Of a DNA stretch of 64,000 bases, positions 11,156-23,585 are shown in pieces. The position numbers and the translations under genes are program-made. Where the stretch lies: assembly GCA_947172415.1 (NCBI GenBank), contig OX359190.1, positions 5,828,001-5,892,000 on the forward strand, given 5' to 3'. The stretch is from Chondrosia reniformis. Lineage: Eukaryota; Porifera; Demospongiae; Chondrillida; Chondrillidae. A model generated the notes under the pieces. It made no database searches. It saw nothing but the letters and a program-made list of their open reading frames with translations, and was not told the origin of the DNA. Every line of letters starts with the position of its first letter. The first letter of the stretch is position 1.

Positions 11156-11926
11156 ATTCATTTCGAATGTGTAATCAATTATAATATGTAGTCACGTACC
11201 ATTTCCTTATCGTTAAACAAACATTGTTTATTTTAAACAGTGTCTATAGATTTGCTACACAAACATTCAATAGGTGAATTGAAGTGAAAATATGAATCGC
11301 ACATAGGAATCGGTTCAGGTGAGTAATCAAGTGTACAATTGTCTTCTGTACCTATCTATTGTGACCAACACTATCGAAAGTCCAGCTTGGATTTTAGTGT
11401 TGATTTCAGTGAATAGGTTTATTGGGCAACTAAAAGCATTGAGAGATTTCTAGGCTTTGCTATGTAATTTGTAGCTTCCAAAGTCTATATTCTTAGCATT
11501 ATAACAGGATGGATTGACTATATGTAATGTATTTTCATGGCAAGGTTTGTGCAGTGTAGATCTCATTGAATTGAGTTGATTTTACTTTGAACACTAAGCA
11601 ACAAGCAAAGAGGGATACCTAGACTTTTCTATAGTCCTTCATGCACCCTCATTACCAAAAATTAGTCAAAAATGTACTGATGGATGCCATGCATTTGAGC
11701 ATGACAATAAGATGGATTGCGCATGGGCTGGGGTGAATATTGAAATAGAACAACAAATTTGTAGGGACATCATCAAATTGCATATACATATAATAGAAGT
11801 ATTTTTGAAAATCTTTTATCTTTTGTTAAGTTGTGGCTTTGAAAAAAGCCGTTTCTGTTTCTTTAATATATTATTAATACTTGTACGAAATGTAAGTTAG
11901 TGTATTGCAATGGTCTAATAGTCTTT
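11156..11926. other. Unassigned AT-rich sequence
   Basis: No recognisable gene, repeat or terminal structure. A 62-codon open frame at 11712-11900 (+) has no recognisable features and is not called. Confidence 0.5.
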
Positions 11927-12094
11927 CTAATGGTAGTTATAGTTACGTGTAAGAAGATGTAGCAACAGCCTGCCTGGTGAGGGTGGTGGTACAGGCTGTG
12001 GTATCAATGCTGTTGGTGGAGCAGGGGCTTCTACTTTGGCTGCTTCCACTTTAGCCTTCTCTTTTTTCCTCATTCTTCTTTCCTTCCGCAACAT
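11927..12094 (-). CDS. Possible short ORF, charged then proline-rich (55 aa)
   Basis: Starts MLRKERRMRKKEKAK, then has alternating Ala/Val/Glu and Lys, then a Pro-rich stretch (ALIPQPVPPPSPGR). The biased composition differs from the surrounding AT-rich DNA and could be an exon remnant or a captured gene fragment. It is short, low-complexity and without homology I recognise. Confidence 0.2.
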   Translation of the reverse strand: MLRKERRMRKKEKAKVEAAKVEAPAPPTALIPQPVPPPSPGRLLLHLLTRNYNYH

Positions 12095-12364
12095 CTTGAA
12101 AAACAAAAGCCTTAACGGAGAACCTTGTTACTTCTTGCCTTAGTGTACTAAGGCAAGGAGTATCTGGCTTGGACAACCCTCAGTCAGTTATGTTTTCCTT
12201 TCTTTGGGTTTTTAGCCAGAAGCCTCGGCTTTTCCTCCTTCCGACAGCAGCAGACGGGTGCACATCGGGCCAAAGTTGGCCGTCATAATAGGAGGGAGTA
12301 CCTCCATACACCAATCCACCACTGCTTTCCAGAGGTCGACAGGCAAGGACTGGGACAGGACTAC
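12095..12364 (-). other. Probable 3' untranslated region of the R2-type fragment
   Basis: Sequence directly downstream of the endonuclease frame on the minus strand. No poly(A) end or target duplication was identified, so its lower limit is uncertain. Confidence 0.3.
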
Positions 12365-13432
12365 TTATTGTCCAGGCCCCAATCCCTCAACAGATAGATG
12401 TCGCCTCAATATCCTCACAGCCGAACAGAGAACAGTTCTCTGCATCGCTCTCATCACTTCTACTGCACTTTTTGACAGCTTTGGAATTCCCCTAAGGTCT
12501 TCCAGGAGCGTGTCCACTGTCCCCAAAGCACCAATTATCATCGGGACTACCTTAATTCGGTAGCCCCTAAATTGTTTCCTCATATCAGCTGCCAGCTTCT
12601 GGTACTTTTGGAACTTCTCTTGCCATCTTCCATTAATATTGCTGTCAGTAGGAACTGACATCTCAATAATGAAGATGGACTTACTTAGCCGATCCTCAAC
12701 CACTAAGTCTGGCCTTCTTTCTGTCATTTCATCATCTGTAGGGATACTAGGATCCCACAAGATTTTGACAGACCTATTCTCATAGACTGGTTTTGCTTCT
12801 AGTTTGTACCAGGGCTCTTCCTGCCTGAATCCATATTCTTTCAACAGTCTCCACAACACTATCAGTATTGCCCGGTCATGTCTCTCTTTGTAGAGAGAAA
12901 ATCCCTTGGGCTCACACATGTTTAGTATGTGTTTAACCGTTTCCATAGCCTTGCCACATTCTCTGCACATTAGGAGGCTAGAATTCTTCAGAATCCTATT
13001 TTGGTACCACCTAGTGTGCAGCACATCATCTTGGGCTGCGAGACTCAGAGCCTCAGTTTGAGGTCTGAGTCTCCCCTCAGAAAGCCACACATAAGACTCC
13101 CTATTTGTGACTTGTCTGTGGTATGAGCCCTGGTGAGACTTTTCGGCTAGGTTACTTTTTAACCTTTCAGTCTGAGCCTCCCGGAGCTCACGTGCCACTC
13201 TCCTCCATTCTCTTACACTATTTTGTGAGGGATCTGTCTTCAGCCACATTTCCGGTTCTAGTTCTATTCCGTGGCTTCTCAGTATCAATCTGGCTTCTTT
13301 CAAGACAGTCCTCCTGTGTGATGGCCTATGTACATAGTGGAGGTATTGATAGTAACTTGCACTGTACCATGTGCACTTTTTACACATATAGCAAACTGTA
13401 TATTTCATGCACTTACTATTCTTGCCATCCAT
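12365..13432 (-). pseudogene. R2-type non-LTR retrotransposon, C-terminal fragment with restriction-like endonuclease
   Basis: A 355-aa frame matching the end of an R2/NeSL-type polyprotein. In order it has a region after the reverse transcriptase with WLSEGRLRPQTEALSLAAQD; a CCHC zinc knuckle CRECGKAMETVKHILNMC (CX2C-X8-H-X4-C); then the PD-(D/E)XK-like nuclease with RRPDLVV, IIEMSVP and the downstream KFQKYQKLA and VPMIIGALG blocks. The reverse transcriptase itself is missing. That fits the 5' truncation usual for target-primed insertion. The start shown is the first ATG; the frame is open slightly further upstream to where homology should have continued. In an intact element this domain nicks the target DNA. 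It lies inside the Helitron-like composite, so it is probably a nested insertion. Confidence 0.85.
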
Positions 13433-13523
13433 TCGCCTGTAAAAAAAGGAGCACCAAAGCCCCTATTATCACCGTGTAAAGAGCCTATGTGCAGTGTGGA
13501 TGTATACCAAATAGATGGTAGAT

Positions 13524-14601
13524 TTTTAAGAATCTCACTTAACTTTAATTGACATTTAACAAAATAAACTTTTTGTTTAGTTTCTATTACAAGTAGCATA
13601 ATGATGATCCTGTGATGACTATATATACATACATTAGTATTACAAGGTCAACAGAACAAGTAATTTACAAAATTGTATGTAACAAATCTCCCCATTATAA
13701 TATAATGAATAATTGAAACTATTTGTTTTGGATTACGTACACAAATAAGAATTTAACATTTTACGGTTTCAATAATTAATAGACGATTGTGCAACAAAAA
13801 AGAAGAGATATTTCGGTATGAATTTAAATTTTACATAATAGATAGGTATACACATAGTTAATGCGTTGGTATAATTATTTATTTAATCGCTATATGTATA
13901 ATTGTATAATTATATATGTGTTATTGTATATTATATGTGTGTTTATATATATTTGTGTTTATATAGTATATGTGTAATTATATTGTATACATTTGCATAT
14001 GCATATGCATGTCTTTTACACATTTTCATGTGACTGATACATGCCTTTGTAAAGTATGTGTGTAGTAGCTGACACTCTCCTGCACAATTTAGCAGGATAC
14101 TAGGTGTAAGAGCTAATACTTATAACAGACTAAGTAAGAACTGTTCATGAATGTATTAGCATTCTACAAACTTAGACATAATGTCTTCATGTTTGTGCAA
14201 CTTTTGCACACTATATTAGTGAGTACTTTATACTCACTTGGTCCAATTAACTGTGTTTGGTTAGAGTACATTAATTCTAATTTTACAGTTTCCTTTAATG
14301 CAGGCACTTCCAAGACATGCACTAAACATGTCACACTGGCTACCACAGCCATCTGTACATCCTCCATTACATCCAGGGCTGGTAATATGCTTACGGGCAT
14401 CTACTTGCCCTCGAAAGCAAACACTTCCCTGTGGGATGCATTCACGCCTACCTCCGCGTGGTGCATCCTGGGATCACTCTAGCTATTAGGGTGCTGCTAA
14501 ATGGCATGAGTAATGGTGACATCTATGAAATACGCCAAGTAGTTAGAGTTTGCATAGGGGCGCTAGGCGCCCCCACGAGTTTTTTAAACTCGAACTACTT
14601 G
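13524..14601 (+). repeat. Shared Helitron 3' segment, copy 1
   Basis: Begins TTTTTAAGAATCTCAC and ends in the terminal hairpin. It is closely similar to 28796-29872 and 48732-49810. It contains AT-rich, TGT-rich sequence (13860-14010) and a segment that stays open on both strands. Compared with the other two copies it lacks one base near 14410. Confidence 0.9.
14536..14601 (+). terminator. Terminal hairpin of the Helitron-like 3' end, copy 1
   Basis: Outer arms CAAGTAGTTAGAGTTTG (14536-14552) and TAAACTCGAACTACTTG (14585-14601), with two mismatches. Inner stem GGGGCGC-TAG-GCGCCCC (14557-14573). The element stops exactly at the outer arm and the satellite pyrimidine tract follows. Helitrons carry a hairpin near the 3' end that marks the end of the transferred strand; here it is larger than usual. 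Confidence 0.7.
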
Positions 14602-17250
14602 TTTTCTTTTTTCTTTTTCAGGACCCAACCTGGTATTGAACCAGGACATCCTCGTACGACGATGTTATCTGTAACACCATAGGTCACGTGGGTTCCACAA
14701 TGTATCTTGTAAATGAAGTCCTATTTATATAGAACTCACTTTTGACTCCACATTTATATGCAATATATATGATATATAATATGCATATAAGATATATACA
14801 ATATATATTACATATAAGATATATAATTCATATAATAGATGTATGCTCTTTTTTTCTTTTTTCAGGACCAAACCTGGTATTGAACCATGGTATCCTCGTA
14901 CGACGATGTTAACCGTAACACCATCGGTCATGTGGGTTCCACAATGTATCTTGTAAATGAAGTTTAATTTATATACCACTCACTTTTGACTCTACATATA
15001 TACGCAATATATAAGATATATAATATGCATATAAGATATATACAATATATATTACATATAAGATACATAATACATATGTAAGTTGTAACCTTTTTTCTTT
15101 TTTCAGGAGCCAAACTGGTATTGAACTAGGGCATCCTCGTACCTTGTATCCAGACAATGTCATCCGTAACACCATCGATCACGTGGGTCACCCAATATAT
15201 GTTGTCAATTAAGTCCTATTTATATACCACACACTTTTGACTCTACATATATATGCAATATATATATATATATATAATATGCATATAAGATATATACAAT
15301 ATTTATTACATATAAGATATATAATACATATATATTATGCATGCTTTTTTCTTTTTTCAGGACCCAACCTGGTATTGAACCAGGACATCCTCGTACCTTG
15401 TATCCAGACGATGTTATCCGTAACACCATCGGTCACGTGGGTTCCACAATATATGTTGTAAATGAATTCCTATTTATATACCACTCACTTTTGACTCTAC
15501 ATATATATGCAATATATAAGATATATAATATGCATAAAAGATATATACAATATATATTACATATAAGATATATAATACATATATAAGTTGTTGGTTTTTG
15601 CTTTTTTCAGGACCCAACCTGGTATTGAACTAGGGCATCCTCGTACCTTGTATCCAGACGATGTTATCCGTAACACCATTGGTTACGTGGGTTCCACAAT
15701 ATATGTTGTAAATGAATTCCTATTTATATACCACTCACTTTTAACTCTATATATATATGCAATATATAAGATATATAATATGAATATAAGATATATACAA
15801 TATATATTACATATAAGATATATAATACCTATATAAGTTGTTTGCTTTCTTTTTAGGACCCAACCTGGTAATGAACCAGGGCATCCTCGTACGACGATAT
15901 TATCCGTAACACCATCGGTCACGTGGGTTCCAAAATGTATCTTGTAAATGAAGTCCTATTTATATACCACTCACTTTTGACTCTACATATATATGCAATA
16001 TATAAGATATATAATAGGCATATAAGATATATACAATATATATTACATATAAGATATATAATATATATATAAGATGTATGCTTTTTCTTTTTTTCTTTTT
16101 TCAGAACCCCACCTAGTATTGAACCGGGGCATCCTCGTACGATGATGTTTTCCGTAACATCATTGGTCACGTGGGTTCCACAATGTACCTTGTAAATGAA
16201 GTCCTATTTATATACCACTCACTTTTGACTCCACATATATATGCAATATATAAAATATATAATATGCATATAAGATATATACAATATATATTAGATATAA
16301 GAAATATAATACCTAAATAAGTTGGTTGCTTTTTTTTAGGACCCAGCCTGGTAATGAACCAGGGCTTCCTCGTACGACGATGCTATCCGTAACACCATCA
16401 GTCACGTGGGTTCCACAATATATGTTGTAAATGAAGTCCTATTTGTATACCACTCACTTTTGACTCTACATATATATGCAATATATAAGATATATTATAT
16501 GCATATAAGATATATAAGATATATTACATATAAGATATATCATATATATATAAGTTATTTTCTTTCTTTTCTTTTTTCTTTTTTCAGGACCCAAACTGGT
16601 ATTGAACTAGGGCATCCTCGTACCTTGTATCCAGACGATGTCATCCGTAACACCATCGGTCACGTGGGTGATCCAATATATGTGTTAATGAAGGCCTATT
16701 TATATACCACTCACTTTTTACTCTACATATATATGCAATATATATATATAATATGCATATAAGATATATACAATATATATTACATATAAGATATATAATA
16801 CTTATATATTATGTATGCTTTTTTTCTTTTTTCAGGACCCAACCTGGTAATGAACCAGGACATCCTCGTACCTTGTATCCAGACAATGTTATCCGTAACA
16901 CTATTGGTCACAGGGGTTTCACAATATATGTTGTAAATGAAGTCCTATTTATATACCATTCACTTTTGACTGTACATATATATGCAATATATGTATATAT
17001 AATATGCATATAAGATATATACAATATATATTACATATAAGATATATAATAAATGTATAAGATATATGCTTTTTTTCTTTTTTCTTTATTCAGGACCCAA
17101 CCTTTTATTGAACCGGGGCATCCTCGTACCTTGTATCCAGACGATGTCATCCGTAACACCATCGGTCACCTGGGTCCCCCAATATATGTTGTAAATGAAG
17201 TCCTATTTATATACCACTCACTTTTGACTCTACATATATATGCAATATAT
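14602..17250. repeat. Satellite block 4
   Basis: About 11 monomers with forms A and B mixed. Several monomers here have CCTTTTATTGAACC or CCTAGTATTGAACC at the T-arm position, which breaks the hairpin. No gene. Confidence 0.95.
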
Positions 17251-17542
17251 ACAGTACAAGTTACAATATACTAAGGTAATCTAATATAAATAATATAATA
17301 TAATTAATTAATTAAATAATTCATATGGCTCCAAGAAAGGACCTAGAAACAAAATGGGCATATCATCATAAAGTTTAGGGTATAAAACTCATTTTAAATT
17401 AAGGGATTTTTAATTTAGGCCTCCGTTTGTTAGAAAACAGATCGAGGACAAAGTCTACATATAAAAGGCCATAGGACTATAGAAAACCTATGGGAAATTT
17501 ATATGCGAACAATGTGTTATATTGATAAAAAATTTCAATTTG

Positions 17543-17734
17543 TCAGATAACTGTGAAATCAACATATATCATGGTACATGTGTATAAGAAACGTCTGACG
17601 AAGATTTGCTTAATTAAATGAACAAAATAATCAAGATATAATGAAGAATTCAAAGTTACGATTGCGCAAGCTGGTGATGTATTGTGATGTTTTTCTAATG
17701 CGTCACCAACACCTTCGTATGTCGCTCCGTACAC
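17543..17734 (-). CDS. Hypothetical 63-aa ORF, paired with 35153-35344
   Basis: Starts MYGATYEGVGDALEKHHN. The copy at 35153-35344 has the same length and start and differs at about nine residues, with no stop or indel. That could reflect selection or simply a recent duplication. No domain, signal peptide or family is recognised. Confidence 0.2.
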   Translation of the reverse strand: MYGATYEGVGDALEKHHNTSPACAIVTLNSSLYLDYFVHLIKQIFVRRFLYTCTMIYVDFTVI

Positions 17735-18088
17735 ACATTTTGTGAATCATGTGACGTTGCGTAAACGTCACCGACTCGTTGCTAAAGAAGATCATCCTTC
17801 GAGAACGGCTATGACAAGTCAACGCTCTCCTACGAGAAGGAGCTACTGAACAGGCGAGTTGTAGCGAAGGTTAGATAAAGCGTTTTTGTATATGTTCCCG
17901 TCAAGTTTGAGGCAGAGTTGTTCCTATATTAATGCGAGAGACTGGATTCGTTTGGTCGACCGTTTTACTTTGGTAATTGAAGCTCTGTCTTCTCTTCTTA
18001 CGTTTTCTGTTAATATTTTTACTTGTCCATGTGTAGGAATTAGGAGTGTTTGTTGCGATCATTACGAGAATAAAGCTTTGTTGAGTGT

Positions 18089-18208
18089 CAGCAACATGAA
18101 TTTACTAATTTCCTATTTATACTGAATTGTATTCCCACTCCTCATATATTGCTGATGCATGAAGACCTCTGGGTCGAAACGTCCAGAATTAGTAAATTCA
18201 TATTGCTG
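18089..18208 (+). ncRNA. Degenerate hammerhead-like motif within an inverted repeat
   Basis: CTGATG (18152-18157), then CATGAA, a stem II of GACC/GGTC with a TCTG loop, GAAA and CGTC (18180-18183). Relative to the hammerhead core CTGATGA there appears to be a 4-base insertion. The flanks 18089-18112 and 18184-18208 are complementary over about 24 bp with few mismatches, as a long stem I would be, but about 39 bp of extra sequence separates the 5' arm from the core. Probably inactive. Confidence 0.4.
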
Positions 18209-18459
18209 ACTTTCAACTAGGCTTTATTCTTATTCATGTTAGTACGTTTTCCATGTGTACTACATATAGTAACGAAATTGCTTATAGCGAATGTCTATAA
18301 GTATAGTGAAATACTTTGTTAGCTAATAACACTCAAGTACACTACACAGTGCAAGTTACTAGCAAATATATAAAATATTAAATTACAATCAAGTACTACA
18401 CAATTTAAGAGATCCAAGTGACTATGTAATATTAAAATTACAATCAAGTACTAGCTACA

Positions 18460-18836
18460 CAGTGCAAGTTACAAATTTAAAGAGATGCAAGTGACCCCTA
18501 GGATAATCAGTATTTTAAACAGTACAAGACTTTAGTCACACTAGTACTGTTGCAGGCTTTGAAATCCTCAACTACTGCATAGAGAGTAGTAGTTGATACA
18601 GATCATCCAATTGCAAGGTAGAACACATGGCCTACCAATTACCTTTTCACACCTTAGTATAGACTGAAGATGATGCATCTGCATGCCATATATCAACAAA
18701 GGCTCCAGTATTAAAGGGGTCTCAGCTAATAACCACAGCAGATTTGATTTGCCTTGTGAGGGAGCTAAGAACACCGACGGTTGGTTGCATGCATTGGCAT
18801 AATCAACAGGGTTAGAGACCATTTTGTAACTTGTAC
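18460..18836 (+). mobile_element. MITE-like element P, copy 1
   Basis: Left end CAGTGCAAGTTACAAATT, right end ATTTTGTAACTTGTACAC: an inverted repeat of about 17 bp with few mismatches. Related over its length to 35998-36413. No coding capacity. Ends are inferred from the inverted repeat. Confidence 0.55.
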
Positions 18837-18880
18837 ACAAGGGACATAAAAGGCCAAGGCCTTTATATACGTATATGATG

Positions 18881-19446
18881 TCACGTGACAATACCATTAC
18901 TTGAAGGAGAAGAGACAAATGGAAAACGAACCGATTATTAGACAGTGGAGAATTGTATATCTAACCATTTTTTGACATCAATCTCTTCAGTAAGTAACAG
19001 CCTAAAAGTTGTATGTATACTCCTGGAATATTCCCTTGTTTAACAGAGATATGAAGTACTAGAGGCGCCCGATAAAGGTACGAAAATACGTTTTCGATTA
19101 TAATTCAAAAAGTAAAGGGAATTTAAAAGGAGTATACATTCCATCGTTAGACATCATTATCCTTCATAGATTGGTGTTACCATTTATTCTATATTCGTAT
19201 TTTCCACTGTCTAATAAAACATTTTTGGCGATTTGGCAACTCTAACTTACGGCCGCTTACCTTCTCCTTTAAGCCTGCAATCATGACGCTCTTGTAGCCA
19301 AATTATTAACAAAGAATAGCGCATCAAATCTATATAATTGGTTTAGTGATACGATGTTTCTAAAGTAAAATAGAGTAGATTAAAAAGAGTGTTAGTTAAC
19401 GACTTTTTTTGAAACTTTCCGGAAGTCTGGACATGTTCCACTGGCG
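18881..19446 (+). mobile_element. MITE-like module M, copy 1
   Basis: Begins TCACGTGACAATACCATTAC and has inverted ends CTTGAAGGAGAAG (18901) and CTTCTCCTTTAAG (19261). Copies occur at 24308-24722 and 40994-41559. A tail of about 170 bp after the second end is present here and in copy 3 but absent in copy 2. No frame. Confidence 0.65.
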
Positions 19447-21181
19447 TATAAGATATATAATACATATATAAGATGTGTGCTTTTTTCCTTTTTTTCTTTT
19501 TTCAGGACCCAACCTGGTATTTAACAAGGGCATCCTCGTACGACGATGTTATCCGTAACATCATCGGTCATGTGAGTTCCACAATATATCTTGTAAATGA
19601 AGTCCTATTTATATACCCCACACTTTTGACTCTACATATATATTCAATATATATATATATATAATATGCATATAAGATATATACAATATATATTATATAA
19701 AAGATATATAATACATATATATTATGCATGCTTTATTTTCTTTTTTCAGGACACAACCTGGTATTGAACCAGGACATCCTCGTACCTTGCATCCAGACGA
19801 TGTTATCCGTAACACCATTGGTCACGTGGGTTACACAATAAGTGTTGTAAATGAAGTCCTATTTATATACCACTCACTTTTGACTCTACATATATATGCA
19901 ATATATAAGATTTATAATATGCATATAAGATATATACAATATATATTACATAAAAGATATATAATACATATACAAGTTGTTTTCCTTTTTCAATACCCAA
20001 CCTGGTATTGAATCAGGGCATCCTCATACGACGAAGTTATGTGTAACATCATCGGTCATATGGGTTCAACAATATATCTTGTAAATGAAGTCCTATTTAT
20101 ATACCACTCACTTTTAACTCTACATATATATACAATTTATATATATATAATATGCATATAAGATATATACAATATATATTACATATAAGATATATAATAA
20201 ATGTATGCTTTATTCTTTTTTTCTTTATTCAGGACCTAACCTTTTATTGAACCAGGGCATCCTCGTACCTTGTATCCAGACGATGTCATCCGTAACACCA
20301 TCGGTCACCTGGGTCACCCAAGATATGTTGTAAATGAAGTCCTATTTATATACCACACACTTTTGACTCAACATATATATGCAATATATATATATATATA
20401 TATATAATATGCATATAAGATATATACAATATATATTATATATAAGATATATACAATATATATTACATATAATATATATAATACATATATAAATTGTTTG
20501 CTCTTTTTTTTTTCAGCACCCAACCTGGTATTGAACCAGGGCATCCTTGTACGACGATGTTATCCGTAACATCATCGGTCACGTTGGTTCCACAATGTAT
20601 CTTGTAAATGAAGTCCAATTTATTTACCAATCACTTTTGACTCTACATATATATGCAATATATATATATATATATATATATAATATGCATATAAGATATA
20701 TACAATATTTATTATATATAAGATATATAATACATATATATTATGCATGATTATTTTCTATTTTCAGGACCCTACCTGGTATTGAACCAGGACATCCTCG
20801 TTCCTTGTTTCCAGACGATGTTATCCGTAATACCATCGGTCACATGGGTTCCACAATATATGTTGTAAATGATGTCCTATTTATATACCACACACTTTTG
20901 ACTCTACATACATATGCAATATATATATATATATATAATATGCATATAAGATATATACAATATATATTACATATAAGATATATAATACATATATAAATTG
21001 TTGGCTTTTTTCTTTTTTCAGGACCCAACCTGGTATTGAACCAGGACATCCTCGTACCTTGTATCCAGACGATGTTATCCGTGACACCATCGGTCACGTG
21101 GGTTCCACAATATATGTTGTAAATGATGTCCTATTTATATACCACTCACTTTTGACTCTACATATATATGCAATATATATA
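19447..21181. repeat. Satellite block 5
   Basis: About 7 monomers. The last monomer and the junction with the pogo-like MITE match 7840-7988, so this stretch and block 2 share a common duplicated segment. Confidence 0.95.
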
Positions 21182-22037
21182 CAGTGAAACCTCCGAATAA
21201 CGGACACGCTCGGACCCACCATTTTATCCTTTATTCAGCGGTTGTCCTCTTCTCGGAGGTCGGCCCATAACCACCCTCTAAACAACTAATTGTGTAATAG
21301 CAACTAGCTACCAGTTATATATGTCATGCGCAAAGTACGGATTCGGACAATCCACGGATTGGCCTGCGCAAAGCGTTAATCCACACTATATTACGGCTCA
21401 TGATCAAGATCCAAGAGATGCAATAAATACACACCAACAAGTTATAGGAAGCTACAAACACTAACATTTTACTAACATAACGGTTTACTAACTTAAAGGT
21501 TATGCTGGGCACGATCCTCAGAAGCAGGACTTCCTATTAGATGGTTTGGTACGAGTGGTTTTAGGACAGTTAAAATGAACAACTACCAAATGTATAAATC
21601 ATTCGCTTAGACCAATCAGGTTTAAGGCCACTTTTATCGACCTTTGAATAGTTGAAAAGTAGGAGCGCAATGAGCTAGCGGGCGGAACCGAAATTCCCTT
21701 GAGACTACTGTACGTACGATCCGCTGGACATCTGCAGCTATTTTATGTAGCTAGATACTTATGATTTACGTTAATTTTGTTCACTGTACTATTATCGTTT
21801 TATCGTAATAGTTTCGTCCCGTCTTTAGTTTAACTGTCTGCTTTCGGTGGTTAGTATGTATTGTCAGAGATCAGTCTGAGGCTTGGTTAGTGTCGGTTTT
21901 CCGGAGTTCGGAGGTGCCGTTTCTCGGAGGTTCGAAATGTACTAGTTCTATGGGAAAGTCAATCGGGGGGGGTAAGATTTGTGCGCTGTACAAAGGTTGT
22001 CCGCTTTTTGGAGAGTCCGCTAATGGAGGTTTTACTG
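21182..22037 (+). mobile_element. Pogo-like MITE, copy 2 (856 bp)
   Basis: Same termini as copy 1 (CAGTGAAACCTCCGAATAAC and GGAGGTTTTACTG), with TA on both sides. It differs from copy 1 mainly by about 25 bp of extra sequence near 21750. It is inserted at the same position of the satellite monomer as copy 1. Confidence 0.85.
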
Positions 22038-23585
22038 TATATATAATATGCATATAAGATATATACAATATATATTACATATAAGATATATAATACATTT
22101 ATAAGTTGTTTGCTTTTTTCTTTTTTCACGACCCAACCTGGTATTGAACTAGGGCATCCTCGTACGACGATGTTATCCGTAACACCATCGGTCACGTGGG
22201 TTCCACAATGTATCTTGTAAATGAAGTCCTATTTATATACCACTCACTTTTGACTCTACATATATATGCAATATATAAGATATATGATATGCATATAGGA
22301 TATATACAATATATATTATATATAAGATATATAATACATAAAATAGATGTATGCTTTTTTCTTTTTTTCTTTTTTCAGGACCCCACCTGGTATTGAACAA
22401 TGGTATCCTCGTACGACGATGTTATCCGTAACACCATGGGTCACGTGGGTTCCACAATGTATCTTGTAAATGAAGTCTTATTTATATACCACTCACTTTT
22501 GACTCTACATATATATGCATTATATAAGATATATAATATGCATATAAGCTATATTCAATATATATTACATATAAGATATATAATTCATATATAAGTTGTT
22601 GGCTTATTTTCTTTTCTCAGGACTCAACCTGGTATTAAACTAGGACATCCTCGTACGTTCTATCCAGACGATGTCATCCGTAACACCTTCGGTCACTTGG
22701 GTCACCCAATATATATCTTAAATGATGTCCTATTTATATACCACACACTTTTGACTCTACATATATATGCAATATATATATATATATATAGATAATATGC
22801 ATATAAGATATATACAAAATATATTACATATAAGATATATATTACATATATATCATGCATGCTTTTTTCCTATTTTCAGGACCCTACCGGGTAATGAACC
22901 AGGACATCCTCGCACCTTGTTTCCAGACGATGTTATCCGTAACACCATCGGTCACGTGGGTCACCCAATATATGTTGTAAATGAAGTCCTATTTATATTC
23001 CACACACTTATGACTCTACATATATACGCAATATATATATATATATATTATATGCATATAAGATATATACAATATATATTACATATAAGATATATAGTAT
23101 ATATATAATATGCATGCTTTTTTTCTTTTTTCAGGACCCAGCCTGGTATTAAACTAGGGCATCCTCGTACCTTCTATCCAGACGATGTCATTTGTAACAC
23201 CATCGGTGACGTGGGTCACCCAATATATGTTGTAAATGAAGTCGTATTTATATACCTCACACTTTTGTCTCTACATATATATGCAAATATATATAATATG
23301 CGTATAAGATATATACAATATATATTACATATAAGATATACAATACATATATATTATGCATGCTTTTTTTCCTATTTTCAGGACCCTACCTGGTATTGAA
23401 CCAGGACATCCTTGTACCTTGTTTCCAGACGATGTTTTCTGTAATACCATCGAACACGTGGGTTCCACAATATATGTTGTAAATGATGTCCTATTTATAT
23501 ACCACTCACCTTTGACTCTACATATATATGCAATATATATATATATAATATGAATATAAGATATTTACAATATATATTACATATA
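22038..23585. repeat. Satellite block 6
   Basis: About 6 monomers. Ends at TATTACATATA, immediately before block E. No gene. Confidence 0.95.

Larger units (their letters stand above)
9375..14601 (+). mobile_element. Composite Helitron-like element with the shared 3' end
   Basis: A 5.2-kb non-satellite insert. Its last 1.08 kb (13524-14601) is homologous to the 3' ends of the two Helitron copies at 28.80-29.87 and 48.73-49.81 kb, including the terminal hairpin. The rest differs: it has a GGCGCC hairpin at the left edge, a 329-bp minisatellite and an R2-type fragment. It may be a non-autonomous Helentron relative, which are known to carry internal tandem repeats, or a composite of nested insertions. 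The left boundary is judged from where the satellite stops. Confidence 0.55.
17251..18459. other. Duplicated non-satellite block D, copy 1
   Basis: 17251-17930 matches 34083-34150 plus 34921-35535; a 770-bp insert splits the second copy. Starts ACAGTACAAGTTACAATATA against ACAGTGCAAGTTACAATATA. It includes low-complexity ATTAATTAATT, a 63-codon frame conserved in both copies, and from about 17935 unique sequence with an inverted repeat and a degenerate hammerhead-like core. CAGTGCAAGTTAC recurs at 18347 and 18460. Confidence 0.7.

Noticed and set aside
12258-12563. Plus-strand 101-codon frame
   Set aside because: It is antisense to the endonuclease fragment and has no recognisable features.
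13123-13552. Plus-strand frames over the R2-type fragment
   Set aside because: Shadows of the minus-strand frame.
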